Positions 51,001-62,126 of a DNA stretch of 64,000 nucleotides are shown here, one piece after another. Positions within the stretch are counted from its first letter, which is position 1. Each line of letters begins with the position of its first letter. Both the position numbers and the translations under genes were made by a program. The stretch comes from Moniliophthora roreri (lineage: Eukaryota > Basidiomycota > Agaricomycetes > Agaricales > Marasmiaceae), in the NCBI GenBank assembly GCA_001466705.2, contig LATX02000001.1, forward strand, positions 1,426,001 to 1,490,000, in the 5' to 3' direction. The notes beneath the pieces were generated by a model. That model worked only from the letters and a program-made list of their open reading frames with translations, was not told where the DNA came from and made no database searches.

Positions 51001-53179
51001 ATGACTTGGTCTCTTCAGCAGGTTGCAGAACACAATACTGCAAAGTTAGTTCAATTACTCCTCTCGGGGCTTTCAAGTGATTCATACCTCTTTACAGGTC
51101 GTGTTGGGTCATCATTCACAACAACGTGTACGATGTGACGGAGTTTTTGAGTGTTAGTTTTCCGCGAATCGTGAGTTCACACCAATGCTGAGCTCTCGCA
51201 GGAACACCCGGGTGGATCTGTCATCATATTGAAGTATGCCGGTCGCGATGCAACCTTGGCTTATGAACCTATTCACCCGAAAGACGCACTAGAGAAGAAC
51301 CTGCCAGCTTCGAAGCATCTCGGGCCAATTGACGCTGCAGCGAGCAGGACTTTGACTCAGGAGAAGGAGCAGCGGAAGAGGACAAAAGATGAAATCAGAG
51401 TGGAAGAGGCAATGAAACAGCGCCCGCCGCTGCATCAAATATTGAGTTTGAGTGACATGGAGGTTAGTTCCATTCAGATGCATGTTTTCAATGTGTAACT
51501 GAGCTCTACTCAGGCTGTCGCTCGGCGCGTTCTCTCATACAAAGCTCTAGCTTACTATTCTTCTGCATCCGATGATGAAATCAGTGCGTCAAATTCCCGT
51601 ATCGGGTGTGGAAGGCTGTTCGAAAGTCATCACAGCTATGGACGAAAACGCACGGGCTTTTACACGATTCTTCTTCAATGCACGAGTAATGCGCACCGTA
51701 TCAAAATGTGATGTGTCGACAAAGATATTAGGATTCAATTCTTCCATTCCTGTGTTTGTCTCCGGTGCTGCGTTAGCGAAACTGGGGCATCCGCAAGGTG
51801 CGTTACTATCAAGTTCTTCGACAGCGCATGCTCATACATGTCGTTCAGGTGAAGTGAATATAACAAAGGGCGCCGCTGCAAACAACATTATCCAAATGGT
51901 GTCGTCCAACGCTTCACTTTCCTACGAGGAGATTGTCGCCGTCGCGAGCCCCTCGCAGACGCTCTTCTTCCAACTATACAAACATGCTGATGATTCTATT
52001 GCCGAAAAGCGGGTCAAGGATGTTGAGCGCTTAGGGTACAAGGCAATATTCCTGACTGTGGACGCTATTGTTCCCGGTAATCGAGAACGTGATGTTAGAA
52101 CACCGTGGGTGTTGGATGAGCAAGAAAATGGGCCTCGGTATCACACAGATGGAGAAGGAAGTGCTGATACAGTCAATGTATTTGGTACTGCTGGAGGACT
52201 CATCGTTAACGATGATCGTGACATGACATGGGAGAAGGTGAGCTGTGTGCCATTATGTTTGGTGCTTTGAAATAATCTTGCTGCTCAAAGACTATACCGT
52301 GGTTGCGACGAATCACAAAACTGCCTATTGTCGTGAAGGGTATACAGTGCGTTGAGGTCAGGCAATGTCGTTGAATTCAGCAAAGGGTGTGTATTCATTG
52401 ATACTTAGGACGCGGTACTTGCAGCACAGGCTGGTGTTGATGGAATATTGCTCTCTAATCACGGTGGTAAGTTTTGTCCGTTGCACTCGAAGAAGCCATT
52501 TACTAACATCAATCTAGGTCGACAACTTGAATAGTGCGTCAAGATGTTCTCAGTGAATTTGGATTGATGTTCATATTGTAATAGTTCTTTACCATCGCTG
52601 GAGGTGCTATACAAACTACGGAAACAGCGGCCTGATGTCTTCGAAAAGTTGGAAGGTGAGCCATACTGTTCTTGGTCGTGGATACTTTGTATTGACAACT
52701 TGCAGTTTATCTCGATGGTTAGTACGTAGAAGGTGTGCCTGATTTGATGCTGAAATCTTTTGCATAAGGTGGAGTCCGACGTGGTACAGGTACTGCTGTC
52801 AAATCGCTTGATTTCAGTACATTTATTTACACCGTACTCCACAGACGTAGTCAAGGCTTTATGTCTCGGTGCTACTGCCGTTGGTATGGGACGGCCATTC
52901 CTTTATGCACAAAGCGTAAGTGATCTATCCTATGATTCAATCCTCAATTTCGTTCACCGGGAATCCAGGCGTACGGTGAGGCTGGTGTCTCCAAAGTTAT
53001 CACGATTCTGGAGCGTGAAATCACCACGACCACGAGGCTCCTTGGGGCCTCTTCTTTGAAGGACCTCAAGCCTGAAATGGTGCGTGCATGCCTGCTGCTT
53101 CATGCCAAAAGTCAGTACTAACAGTCATGGGTAGGTCGAGCGCGTCGACTGGGAGCCTGTTGCGCGCAGCAAGCTTTAG
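51001..53179 (+). CDS. CYB2: Cytochrome b2, FMN-dependent L-lactate dehydrogenase
   Basis: A gene of about ten exons encodes roughly 500 residues. The N-terminal cytochrome b5 domain has heme ligands in FLSEHPGG and [12 protein letters not shown]. The FMN domain follows: [58 protein letters not shown], the active-site LLSNHGGRQLE, and [18 protein letters not shown]. It oxidises L-lactate to pyruvate and passes electrons to cytochrome c in the intermembrane space. The ATG at 51001 gives a protein that starts at the b5 domain without a targeting signal. An in-frame ATG at 50926 would add 25 residues rich in Ser, Pro, Arg and His with no acidic residue, which could be the presequence. The stop is 9 bp from the convergent glycosylase stop. 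Confidence 0.92.
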
Positions 53180-53188
53180 TTACAGGGC

Positions 53189-54124
53189 TCAACCTGAAAA
53201 AGTGTTATGACCTATCGCGTAAAATGAATTTAACACCTCACCTTGCGGCGACCGCTCCTTGAAAGACTGAAGACTTTCGATGAGTTGTGTGAGATAAGAA
53301 ATGCGTGCTGTTCGAGTTTCACCCGTCTCGGGAGACCATTCCATTCGTTCTAGGTGTGCCCATCTCCAACGAAGGTATAAAATGAGCTCCTTATCCGTTG
53401 GGTTGACCGCCTTCCATTCCGCTGAGAAGGGGTCTTCGTGCAATGGACAAAAAATCCGATACGAATCAAGAGCATAAGATCCTGTACCAGGTAAATGTGA
53501 GATGGGTGTTGGAGGATAACGCAGTCGTCTCCGAATGCTTAAAGGACAAGTAGCATCCTCAGGTTCGACGGGATACTTCTTTGAAGGGAGAGTTGGCTTT
53601 GATGGACGGGCATCGAATGCACTAGGGGGATCAAGGAGATAAGCTTTCGACAGGGATATCAGTCGTTTCGAACGGATTGAGTAGGTTCCTAGTGAATGAA
53701 TAAAGTCGGCTAGTTCTTTGGCGTCGGCTAGGATACTCTGCGTTGAGTGCATATCTCGGGAAAAGTGGCCAAGATGCCAACCTTGCGATAATGCCCATGG
53801 ACTTGGCCATTTAGACAAAAGCTTCCAAAAGATCGGGATGGCTACTTTTGCAGTAGTCTTGTTTAATAATGTGACAGCAACTAGGAGCTTCCAAGGGTCA
53901 TTTGCAACACGTTCTGTTAAAGAACAGGATGAAACAGTGAAGCTGGGGGAAACAGGAGGTGACTTGCCCTGGATTAACAACGGTTTCAAGGGACCTAGTT
54001 GTAAGAATAAATCATCTTCTGACGTGCCAGGATCGATGTTTCTATGGATTTTTTCAGCGAAATAGGGCGATGAAACTGTGGAACGGCGCGACTTGTTGAC
54101 AGGTGTTGAAGGACAAGATGACAT
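53189..54124 (-). CDS. MBD4-type HhH-GPD DNA glycosylase
   Basis: A single exon encodes 311 residues from the ATG at 54124. The helix-hairpin-helix glycosylase domain starts with NDPWKLLVAVTLLNKTTAKV and continues with ELADFIHSLGTYSIRSKRLI. The hairpin and catalytic loop read ISHLPGTGSYALDSYRIFC, and the end EWKAVNPTDKELILYLRWRW closely follows the C-terminal domain of MBD4, where the Asp after the hairpin (here in ALDSYRIF) is catalytic. MBD4 removes thymine or uracil from G mismatches in CpG, repairing deaminated 5-methylcytosine. No methyl-CpG-binding domain is present in this chain. The iron-sulfur cysteine set of MutY/Nth is absent, as in MBD4. Substrate is inferred from the family. Confidence 0.85.
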   Translation of the reverse strand: MSSCPSTPVNKSRRSTVSSPYFAEKIHRNIDPGTSEDDLFLQLGPLKPLLIQGKSPPVSPSFTVSSCSLTERVANDPWKLLVAVTLLNKTTAKVAIPIFWKLLSKWPSPWALSQGWHLGHFSRDMHSTQSILADAKELADFIHSLGTYSIRSKRLISLSKAYLLDPPSAFDARPSKPTLPSKKYPVEPEDATCPLSIRRRLRYPPTPISHLPGTGSYALDSYRIFCPLHEDPFSAEWKAVNPTDKELILYLRWRWAHLERMEWSPETGETRTARISYLTQLIESLQSFKERSPQGEVLNSFYAIGHNTFSG

Positions 54125-54532
54125 GAACGACTTCCAAATTCGGCCTCTTGTCACTCTTTAGGGGAGTGTGAAACTCACGTGGCCGAGTTGAACCATCCAT
54201 CCTTCGCCGATTCGTCAAGTTTGAACCTCGACCTTCACCGTGTTTTTAGCTCTTGACCTTCTCAGCCTTGTTGCCATCGAATCCCTGTTGCCTCGCTGTC
54301 ACTCATTACGTTTTTCAGAACTCACTTTCATTGCCGTTCCATTACCCACAAGCCAAGTCTTCCACACAGGGTTGACTGTGCACTCCTAGACTCCATACAC
54401 ATCGGCCCTAGCTTTCACTCAGTGACTACTGGGATTCCCTTATAGGCCACTCAAGGGACCTTTTTCACCCGTACCAGGATCGAAACAATCGCCCCCCTTT
54501 TGGTTGACTGCAGGGTCGACGAGTAACTCGGG
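54125..54532. promoter_or_regulatory. Divergent promoter of glycosylase and LIM genes
   Basis: These 408 bases separate two divergent ATGs. I saw no TATA box, repeat or supported coding frame; the sequence is CT-rich on the plus strand toward the LIM gene. Confidence 0.45.
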
Positions 54533-57509
54533 ATGGGATTCTGTCGCAGGTGTGGCGATATAGTTGTCGGTCCAAGGTGCAAATGTGGAGGCACTCCAGT
54601 TGGTAAGTGGATAACGTCCAATGATAACCAACGCATGCCTCATGTTCTCATCATTTTATACGCAGCTCCTGTTGTTTCCTTTGGTTCGAATTCGCCAGAC
54701 AAGTCGGATAGGTGGTCATCTACTTATGTGTCAAAGGAAAAATCTCCTACACGCTCTCAGCCAGAGTCATCGACCTCAGCTCCCCGATCTACCTCCCCAA
54801 CCAAACGTTTTCCTCGCCCCCAAACCTCTACGACCTCTTCCAATCCACTCAGCGGTCGAGTTACCACCCATATAACGGCCACGACTTCACATTTCAACCG
54901 GCCACCTTCTCCATTGAAGAAATCCACAGTAGTGTGCCCTGAGGAAGACATTCTTCCCTCACTGACTTCAAATCCGACCGGTCACCTCGCCAAAGTCTAC
55001 GGTTCCGTTCTTCAGCCGAAGGAATCGCTAGCAGCACATGCATGTGCCATTTGCTTTACCGTCTTTCCCCCGGATGCTACCCTTTACCCTGAGCCACTTG
55101 CAGATGGCTCAAGTCCTCCTCGCTTCCTTTGTCGCAACTGTTTCACGACGAATGGTGGCTCCAAAGGCACTTGCCCTGGTTGTTCGCGTCCTGTCCTTGC
55201 TCTCAAAGCCGAGGGTCCATTCGTGCAGGCTGCAGAGAACTTTTGGCACAAGAAATGTTTCAACTGCAACGGTTGCGGTCGGAACATGGGTAATTCACCA
55301 ATGCTCGATTTGCTTGGGAGGCCTTCATGTGCGGAATGCTTCGATGACTGTCTGAAACGTGATAGCACTCCCAAAAAGAATCGTTCCAGTATCACTCCTG
55401 CCACAACTACACCCAATCGAAACCTTGGGGGTTTGGACCGTACTTCGAGGGAGACCAAGAGTAGAGAGAACAGTCCAGCCCTCGAAGAACTGGAACAGCG
55501 ACTCGGAATTCAAAGAAGCAGTCCTGCGCTGGAAGAGCTGTCTCACAGGCTCAGTATGATTGGAAGGGACGGTACCGGTTCTCCTCGAAATTCCTTGTAT
55601 TCAGTCAATAATGATTCGCCCTCCCATCGGTCTAGTACCGGTGTGGAGAATAGCCCTCTCTTTGAGCGCGCTAGGCGTTACTCCCGACCTGATACAGTGG
55701 GTGGAACCGAACGATCCCTTCTCAGAGGCTCTGGGGATTCCGGAAGCCCAACTCGCTTCAGTCCCGTTCCGCCTCAACGAACAGGTTCGAGTAGCCCTGC
55801 TCCGACGCAAGACCAGATTGAAGAAATGAAGAGGAGATTCATGACACCAGGTTCAAACGTACTCTCTCCACCGCCACCCGAACCGTCTCCGTCTCCCCCA
55901 TTACGCAGAACCTTACGCCGTGCACGATCCTCAGGGTCCCTTTCGCACCTACCTGGCGATTCCGTTCCAAGCAGCCCGGTCAGCTCTGCCACGCCAGACC
56001 TGATATCGGACGGGTCAGAAACGTTGTCTTCTCTCTCAGGCCCTGACTCTCCACCCAGAAGGAATAACGAGGGCGATCCTGCTCTCGTAGCCAAGCTTTA
56101 TGCTACAGGCATGGGTACTCGACATGCTCGGTCTGATTTCATGGAGGATGTCATTATAGAAGAAACGAATAGTCAATTGAATACACCGACGCGTACTCCG
56201 ACAACCACACCGAATACCAAGGCCAAAAGCTACGTGGATTCCGCACGCACTTTGTCCCGGGCGAAGACCGCATCACCAGCTGCTTCGCCGACGCCCGCCT
56301 CAACTCTTTCTCCGCCAAGAGCTTCAATTGAAAAGAGGCCCCAACTCGCTGCATTGACCACTCCTCCGGCAGATATTACAGCATCCAGCACATGTGCCAA
56401 GTGTCATAAGGTGCTGTTTTCTGTTCGTAACGGAGGACAGTATGTCACCGTTCCGGAAGATGAAGGAAGCAAGGTTGTCAGAACGTATCACACACGGTGC
56501 TTCACTTGCTCAGTCTGTGATAAACCCTTCCGAGAAGGTGCGTATGGACAGAGCATATTTGTCAAGGGCGAAAAAGGTCCTTGTCATGTAGAGGTGCATT
56601 TCTCAGCTCTTTGTAATTCGTCTCATTACTGATCCACTCTAATCCAGTGCACACCAGCAAGTCCAGCTCGCCGGAGTCTTAGTCCGCCACCAATTGCCCC
56701 GCCCCTTCCTAGCTCGTCCTCTTCCTCGAACTCACTTTCTTCACACAAGTCGTCATCATCGGTGTCCTCAACTTCATCCAACTCTCCGTCTAATGGGACG
56801 GTTAGATATTCGAGTCGCTATAGCCGTCCGCCATTGACTGCACCAGCAACATCAGTCCCTAACAGCTTCCCTCGGTTCGGAAGCTCTACTTCTTGCCCTG
56901 GGTGTCGCAAGGCAGTTTCCCCAATGGAACGAGGTGTGGTTCCCGGCCCCCAAGGAACCCGATGGCACGCAATGTGTCTTGTGTGCGGCGGAAGACGGGA
57001 TTTCTCGTCGCGTAGAGAAAAGAATAAAAACGAGCCTGGATGTGGAAAGAAGCTTGATAGTGCAGCAAGAACTGATGGAGAAGGTGGCGTTTGGTGCAGA
57101 GAGTGCTGGGTAAGAATGTTTATATCTTCTTGGGGATGCATCTCATGCCTGAGTCCTTCGCTAGCTCATGCTTCCTAGTGAGTATGAACCGTCCCCTGAA
57201 GGATCACCGGTTCGGGATGGTCTGGTCCCAACTCACACTGGCAACAAAGTTCAGCCTCAATTGACCGGAACGACTACGATCGCCCGTCAGTTTACTGGAC
57301 TTGGGGGTAACGGGGATCCTGGCCTGCTTAGACAACTGCCTGGAGGCGGATTGAGTCCAACCCGAAGTATCAGTCCCACGAAACAACTCTCGAGTGGTGT
57401 TCGACCTCGCCCCAAGAGCGTGATTGGCATGCGGAGCTCAAAGAGTGTTGATGAGGGTCGAGGAATGTTTTTGGTGAGGCAGTTAACAGGCGGTGGCGGC
57501 ATGAGTTAA
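54533..57509 (+). CDS. Multi-LIM-domain protein (paxillin-like)
   Basis: Four exons (54533-54602, 54666-56593, 56648-57109, 57165-57509) total 2805 nt, giving 934 residues. The N-terminus has a compact zinc knuckle (CRRCGDIVVGPRCKCGG). LIM-type Cys/His clusters follow at about residues 165-265 (CAICFTVF, CRNCF, CPGCSRP, FWHKKCFNCNGCGRNM, PSCAECFDDC), 620-670 (CAKCHKVLF, YHTRCFTCSVCDKPF) and 735-800 (SCPGCRKAVSP, WHAMCLVCGG, WCRECW). Long Ser/Pro-rich linkers contain two near-identical helices, SPALEELEQRLGIQRS and SPALEELSHRLSMIG. The layout resembles fungal paxillin-like scaffolds at the septum or growing tip. LIM domains bind proteins, not substrates, so partners are unknown. Confidence 0.85.
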
Positions 57510-58131
57510 AGTGTATTCAATCATGGGCAGTGGACTGTATTGCTTTCATCTATGCTCTGTTAAATTCTGCTGTGCTCATCGGACTTGAAGTAATTCGTTT
57601 GAAGATTTACATAGTTAGTGTATCATTTGTAAATAGGCACAAATCTACGGAACGCCGTGAACCTCACATCAATCATTCATGTACCTTGGAGAACCGAGGC
57701 ACTGTTCCCCTGTTCTAATGATTGATTCAATCAATGCAAGCAGTCTCCTTCAAGGAATGTTCTGATGATCATGAGGTTTTCCAGTTTGGTCTTCAATAAG
57801 TATTTGATGGTGACACCGTTGTTATGCAACTCCAATACACGACTGACGCCGAAATCAAAGCCTCTTGGTCTCCTCCCTTCTCTGGCGGGGCGCCAGCCCA
57901 TACCACTTTTGCTTTCTCCGCTTCATTCTTCTTACGTCGACCACAGGTTGAAGGCAGGATTGTTGCAGGTCAACCAATCCTGCAGCTTCCTCTAGAACTG
58001 GAGCCTTCTTCCAACTATTTCCTTCCATTCATTTCCCCAGCCCGATTGTCTTGAAGATATCGTTTTTATTCACCCCAGGCAAGACCTATTTATTCACTTT
58101 CCTTCTTTCACAACCCAGAATTCAGTTGGCC
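57510..58131. other. Spacer between LIM and seven-helix genes
   Basis: This 622-base region holds the 3' end of the LIM gene and the promoter of the next. A plus-strand open stretch of 76 codons at 57824 has no recognisable motif and I do not support it as a gene. The last 80 bases before 58132 are pyrimidine-rich. Confidence 0.45.
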
Positions 58132-60749
58132 ATGTCATTAACTACCAATTTCAAGCTTGTTCTCAGTGATGACTCCGCTGTACGTATTATCAATATCTCT
58201 CGCGTCAACTCGCTCATACCTTGGCTTAGATTGAGTCGGTGCTTTCTGAAATACCTTTTTTCTGTGTTGGACTTGTTGCTTTTGCGGTTTCAACCTTCTT
58301 TCTGGTGATGAAGCGTATTAATCTGTGAGAATTGTCCGCCCTCATCATATTAATCACTGACAGGTATCATACCACTAGTTTGGGAGTGTACCTTTATTCA
58401 TCTGCCATTTTTGCCTTCGGTGCTGCGATTCTTGACCTAAGCCAGGTATTGGCCCGTGGGGCGGTCAACGTGGAGAGAGGCATCGGGATGGACTCGGTCA
58501 CCGCAATCATCAATTCCCGCGAAGTTGGCTTTTCCTTATCCGTTGGATTCCGCTTCTTGTTCTTCTGGACCTACATCGCTGAACGGCCCCGCGGAGAGCC
58601 TCCTCCATCAAACTTGAATGACCCAAAATTCTACAATGCACAAGAGTATGCTCATAGTGCTAGTTGGGAACGATGGGGCGTTTTGGGATTCCTGCTGAAA
58701 TGGAGTCTACTTATCGGCTCCCTCGCTATTCCCATTCTCCAAATCATCTGGCGTATTGCGTTTAGGAAGTTTGCCACGCTCTACATGGTGGAATCCACTG
58801 TCGAAATCATAATTTCGGCCTTGTTCATTCTCAAAATCTTCCTGAACATTTTCCTTTCCTCCCTCACACCATGGTGGCGACCGTTCGGCCCCTATGCTGC
58901 ACCATTACTTGCTCTGGCAATCAACTTGGCGTCAGGAATTGGCCAGTTGCTCTTGTGTGAGTTTTCATAATCCCTGGTTGCACCGTAATTTAATTCTCTC
59001 CAGTTCTTTTCACCGAAACAACGCTTGGCCGATTTCTCCAGGCTGTGGAGCTATACATCTTGATACTCTTTATCCTGATATCCTCATTCTATAAAGTGCC
59101 CGTTCGGCCAGCTCGGCCAAGAGGACCCAACACAGCGTCATACGTGGTTTCTACGGAAGAAAAACCACCCATTCAGTCACCTGGTACAATCCCACCCAGC
59201 TCTGACCGAGAAGAGTATCCAGGGAATACACAGGATATATGGTCACAGCGCAGGTCGAGGCAATCGGATAATTCACGATTATCATCTTGGATCTTTGCAC
59301 GGCGTAGCTCGAGACGACCTCCGAGTGGAGTGCGCTGGTTGGTGAACCCAGATGATCCAGAACTTGGTTCCATACCCAAGGTGCAACTAGCGGATGCCAT
59401 AGGGACGGAGGGCAACGCTGGACCGGAGATTGAGGTCATTAACACGGACCAGTTCCGACCTCCTCCTCCGTTGACCATTGATACTCAGACGGTGGAGACC
59501 AGAGACGATGCCTCAATATCTTCACCCGTTTCCCGGGAAAAGCGGCACTCAACTGTCTCCTTCTCCTACTATGGCATCGACGATGGTCCACGGATGTCTA
59601 ATCCGATACCGGCCACGATCTTGGCGGATGAATCGAGGTTCGGGGCAGAGTCTCCCATCTACGGGCTCAATGGTATTGTGAATGCTCGCAGTGCGAAACA
59701 TGCCTCCACTGCAGCCGCATCACAAGGCAGCGTTAGCTCGATCGATGAGCTGCTCAGACAACAGAATGAGCTTGATAAAAGCATTGCTACTTTGAGGTTG
59801 TTCTCTACTTCAGTGCCTAGCGAGCTGGAACCAGAACCAGAACCAGAACCAGAGATAGAGACAGATCAGCGTGTTCGTTCCGCGATGTTAGCCCCTTCAC
59901 GGCCTGCATTCGCTAGTACATTGACCGCACGTACCTTCAGCACACATAGTTCCAGTCCTAGCGAATTCTCTCTCAGCAGTTTCCCGGAACCTCCACAACC
60001 GGCTAACCAGATTCCTCCTCCGTCTGATCGAGGATCGTCTGTGCCTCTTCGCATAAAGCGCAATACCCAGACGCGGCACAGAGAGACATTGTCGGATGAC
60101 CCTTCTCTTGGCCCGCCTCCCTCCTTGCCAACCTCTCCTACTCGTCAAGGCGGTAGATTTGACTCTGCAGGAACCCAATATGATGTCACATCATTTATTG
60201 GCGGTATGTTCTTCACAAGATATGCTCAAATCTCTGTTGAATTTCTGTTAAGATCTTACTGCACCTACCGATCTTGGCCATAGGCCGACGAGCTCTTTCA
60301 ACCGGAACGCACCGAATCTGAGCGATGTCGAATCGGAAGACGAAACTGCAACAGTAATGACGACACGGTCGAGGCAGTCCGTGCAACCGATCCTGGTCAA
60401 CACCACTACATCGTCGGATGTGAGTCGCGCTCCTGAAGAACTCGTCGGCCAGGAGCAATCAATGTCACCCAAGCCTAAGACTGCAGGTCCTCCACTAAAA
60501 CCCCTGCTACTCGGTAATATTACATCTCTTCCGGCAGTTTCCTCTCCACTCGCGACTAGTGCTCAGTCTCGAAGTCCCGATTCTTCAGTCGCTCGCAGAC
60601 CCTTCCGAGGACGATACGCGTTACCTTCGGGGCCACGACTCCAAATTAGCAATCCACGTCCACCAAACACAGAAGGTGAACTGGAGCCTGCTGCGTACGA
60701 GCGACCACGACCTCCGCCCCAGGTAGACAGCAATACGGTGAATGTATAG
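58132..60749 (+). CDS. Seven-helix membrane protein with long disordered tail
   Basis: Five exons (58132-58179, 58230-58324, 58364-58956, 59004-60203, 60253-60749) total 2433 nt, giving 810 residues. Seven hydrophobic helices can be drawn in the first 260 residues: IPFFCVGLVAFAVSTFFLV; LGVYLYSSAIFAFGAAIL; LSVGFRFLFFWTYIA; GVLGFLLKWSLLIGSLAIPI; IIISALFILKIFLNIFL; PLLALAINLASGIGQLLLFL; and ELYILILFILISSFY. The other 550 residues are Ser/Pro-rich with an EPEPEPEPE run, and look cytosolic. Topology recalls a receptor with a regulatory tail, but I see no signature of any known fungal GPCR class. No signal peptide is present. The second intron is only 39 nt (58325-58363), and the last acceptor (TTAAG at 60252) was chosen to keep the frame. 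Confidence 0.75.
59828..59851 (+). repeat. GAACCA hexanucleotide microsatellite
   Basis: Four tandem GAACCA copies encode EPEPEPEP in the tail of the seven-helix protein; length variation between strains would be in frame. Confidence 0.85.
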
Positions 60750-60977
60750 CTTATGATTTTAAGCTCTCAATAAAAAAAAATTTGCACTTGTACTTCAATT
60801 TCATCTTTCTTGAGGCTCGACTCCTCAGGCCCTTGAGCGCTTACACCCTCTAAGGCCTCAGGCCTCAGGAACGAACAAAATGTGATGACTGTCAAATATA
60901 TTATAACCCAGTTGGCGCTCTCAATTGAGGAACGTAGATGACGTCACCCTACAACCTTTCATCCCCGAACCTCCACA

Positions 60978-61835
60978 ATGTCCTCGTTTCCTGATTATTA
61001 CCAGCTTCTTGGCGTACCAAAGAATGCAACGCAAGATGAAATTCGTCAGGCGTACAAAAAAGAATCTCTCAGGTATGGTCGTCCAGGCTCTCCCAGCCTC
61101 GTGTTAACCTCCACAGGTACCCAGGACACATCCCGACAGACTTGTAAATGCCACCCCAGCAGAGAAGCAGAGAGCTACGGAGAAGTTTCAGGTATCGTTT
61201 GCTTACACCTCTTTGATTTTAGTGCTTATAGATTATTATACAGGCGGTAGCCGATGCATACTATGTTCTGTCGGATGGAACTCGTCGAAAAGAATACGAT
61301 AGTCTTTACGCCTCCCGAGCCTCCAATGACCGAACTGGAGATCCAGGATCTTCATCCAACTTCTTTAGTCAATTCATGGGAATGTTCGGTAGCAGTACTG
61401 GCGCTACTCCCAATGGGGCGGAGAGTAATACCCAACGACCAGATGCAGGGGAAACGTTCGCAAATGTCTTTGAAGAGGTGTGTCCCACATGCCATCAGGA
61501 TGGATCAGAGGCTGATTTTGAAACTTACTACAGCTTTTGAGACCTGAAGTTGAACGCCGTGCACCCTGGTGGGCATGGTTGGGAGCTGCCTGTGGTGCAG
61601 GTATTGGATTCATTATTGCCAACATTCCAGGATCCATGCTTGGTGCATATGCAGGAAACCGCTTAGGCGCTATACGCGATGCCAAAGGGAAGAGTGTAGC
61701 TGCTGTTTTTAACCAGCTTGGAGGTGCCCAGAAAGCTGAGGTGCGTGACTCATGTACAGTTTCACAAAACAACTCACTGTTCCTGTGTAGATATTACGTG
61801 CCTTAGCGATGAAGGTTCTCGGCTCAGCACTATGA
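60978..61835 (+). CDS. J-domain protein with glycine-zipper C-terminus
   Basis: Five exons (60978-61072, 61125-61191, 61244-61477, 61534-61740, 61791-61835) total 648 nt, giving 215 residues. The J domain is complete: PDYYQLLGVPKNATQDEIRQ, the HPD motif in LRTHPDRL, and VADAYYVLSDGTRRKEYDSL. It activates Hsp70 ATPase. After a Ser/Gly/Asn-rich linker, the C-terminal 65 residues contain WAWLGAACGAGIGFIIANI and GSMLGAYAGNRLGA, a Gly-rich hydrophobic segment of the glycine-zipper kind that can insert in membranes. There is no zinc-finger domain, so it is a class C J protein. Similar small fungal proteins exist, but I cannot name an orthologue or the membrane. The acceptor of intron 1 is the second of two close CAG sites; only that one gives HPD. 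Confidence 0.87.
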
Positions 61836-62126
61836 TCATCCCCCATTTCGCGGTCTCGTATGTAAATCTATTAGTGTATGTTCCTGTTGTCTTCGGATAT
61901 ACCCAGTAATTACTTTATAATGATATGATACACGAAACAGTGCTGAAGTTCGTCAGTTAACAAACAATGGACCAAAACTGGCACCATATATATTATTACA
62001 TTGTGCAGTTGATAATCAGTTTCGTGGATGATGCGCATGCGTTGAGATTGAAGAAGGTTCCAGGTAAAGGTTCAAAAATAGTGGGTAACTGAAATGCAAG
62101 AATCAGCAGGAAGGGAGGCTTTTGGT

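Noticed and set aside
52459..52854. Antisense open frame of 131 codons in the cytochrome b2 gene
   Set aside because: It crosses several well-supported exons and introns of cytochrome b2 and has no motif.
60830..60875. Repeated AGGCCTCAGG near 60.83-60.87 kb as a possible operator
   Set aside because: Two adjacent partial copies in a short spacer are not enough to call a regulatory site; no other copies were seen.
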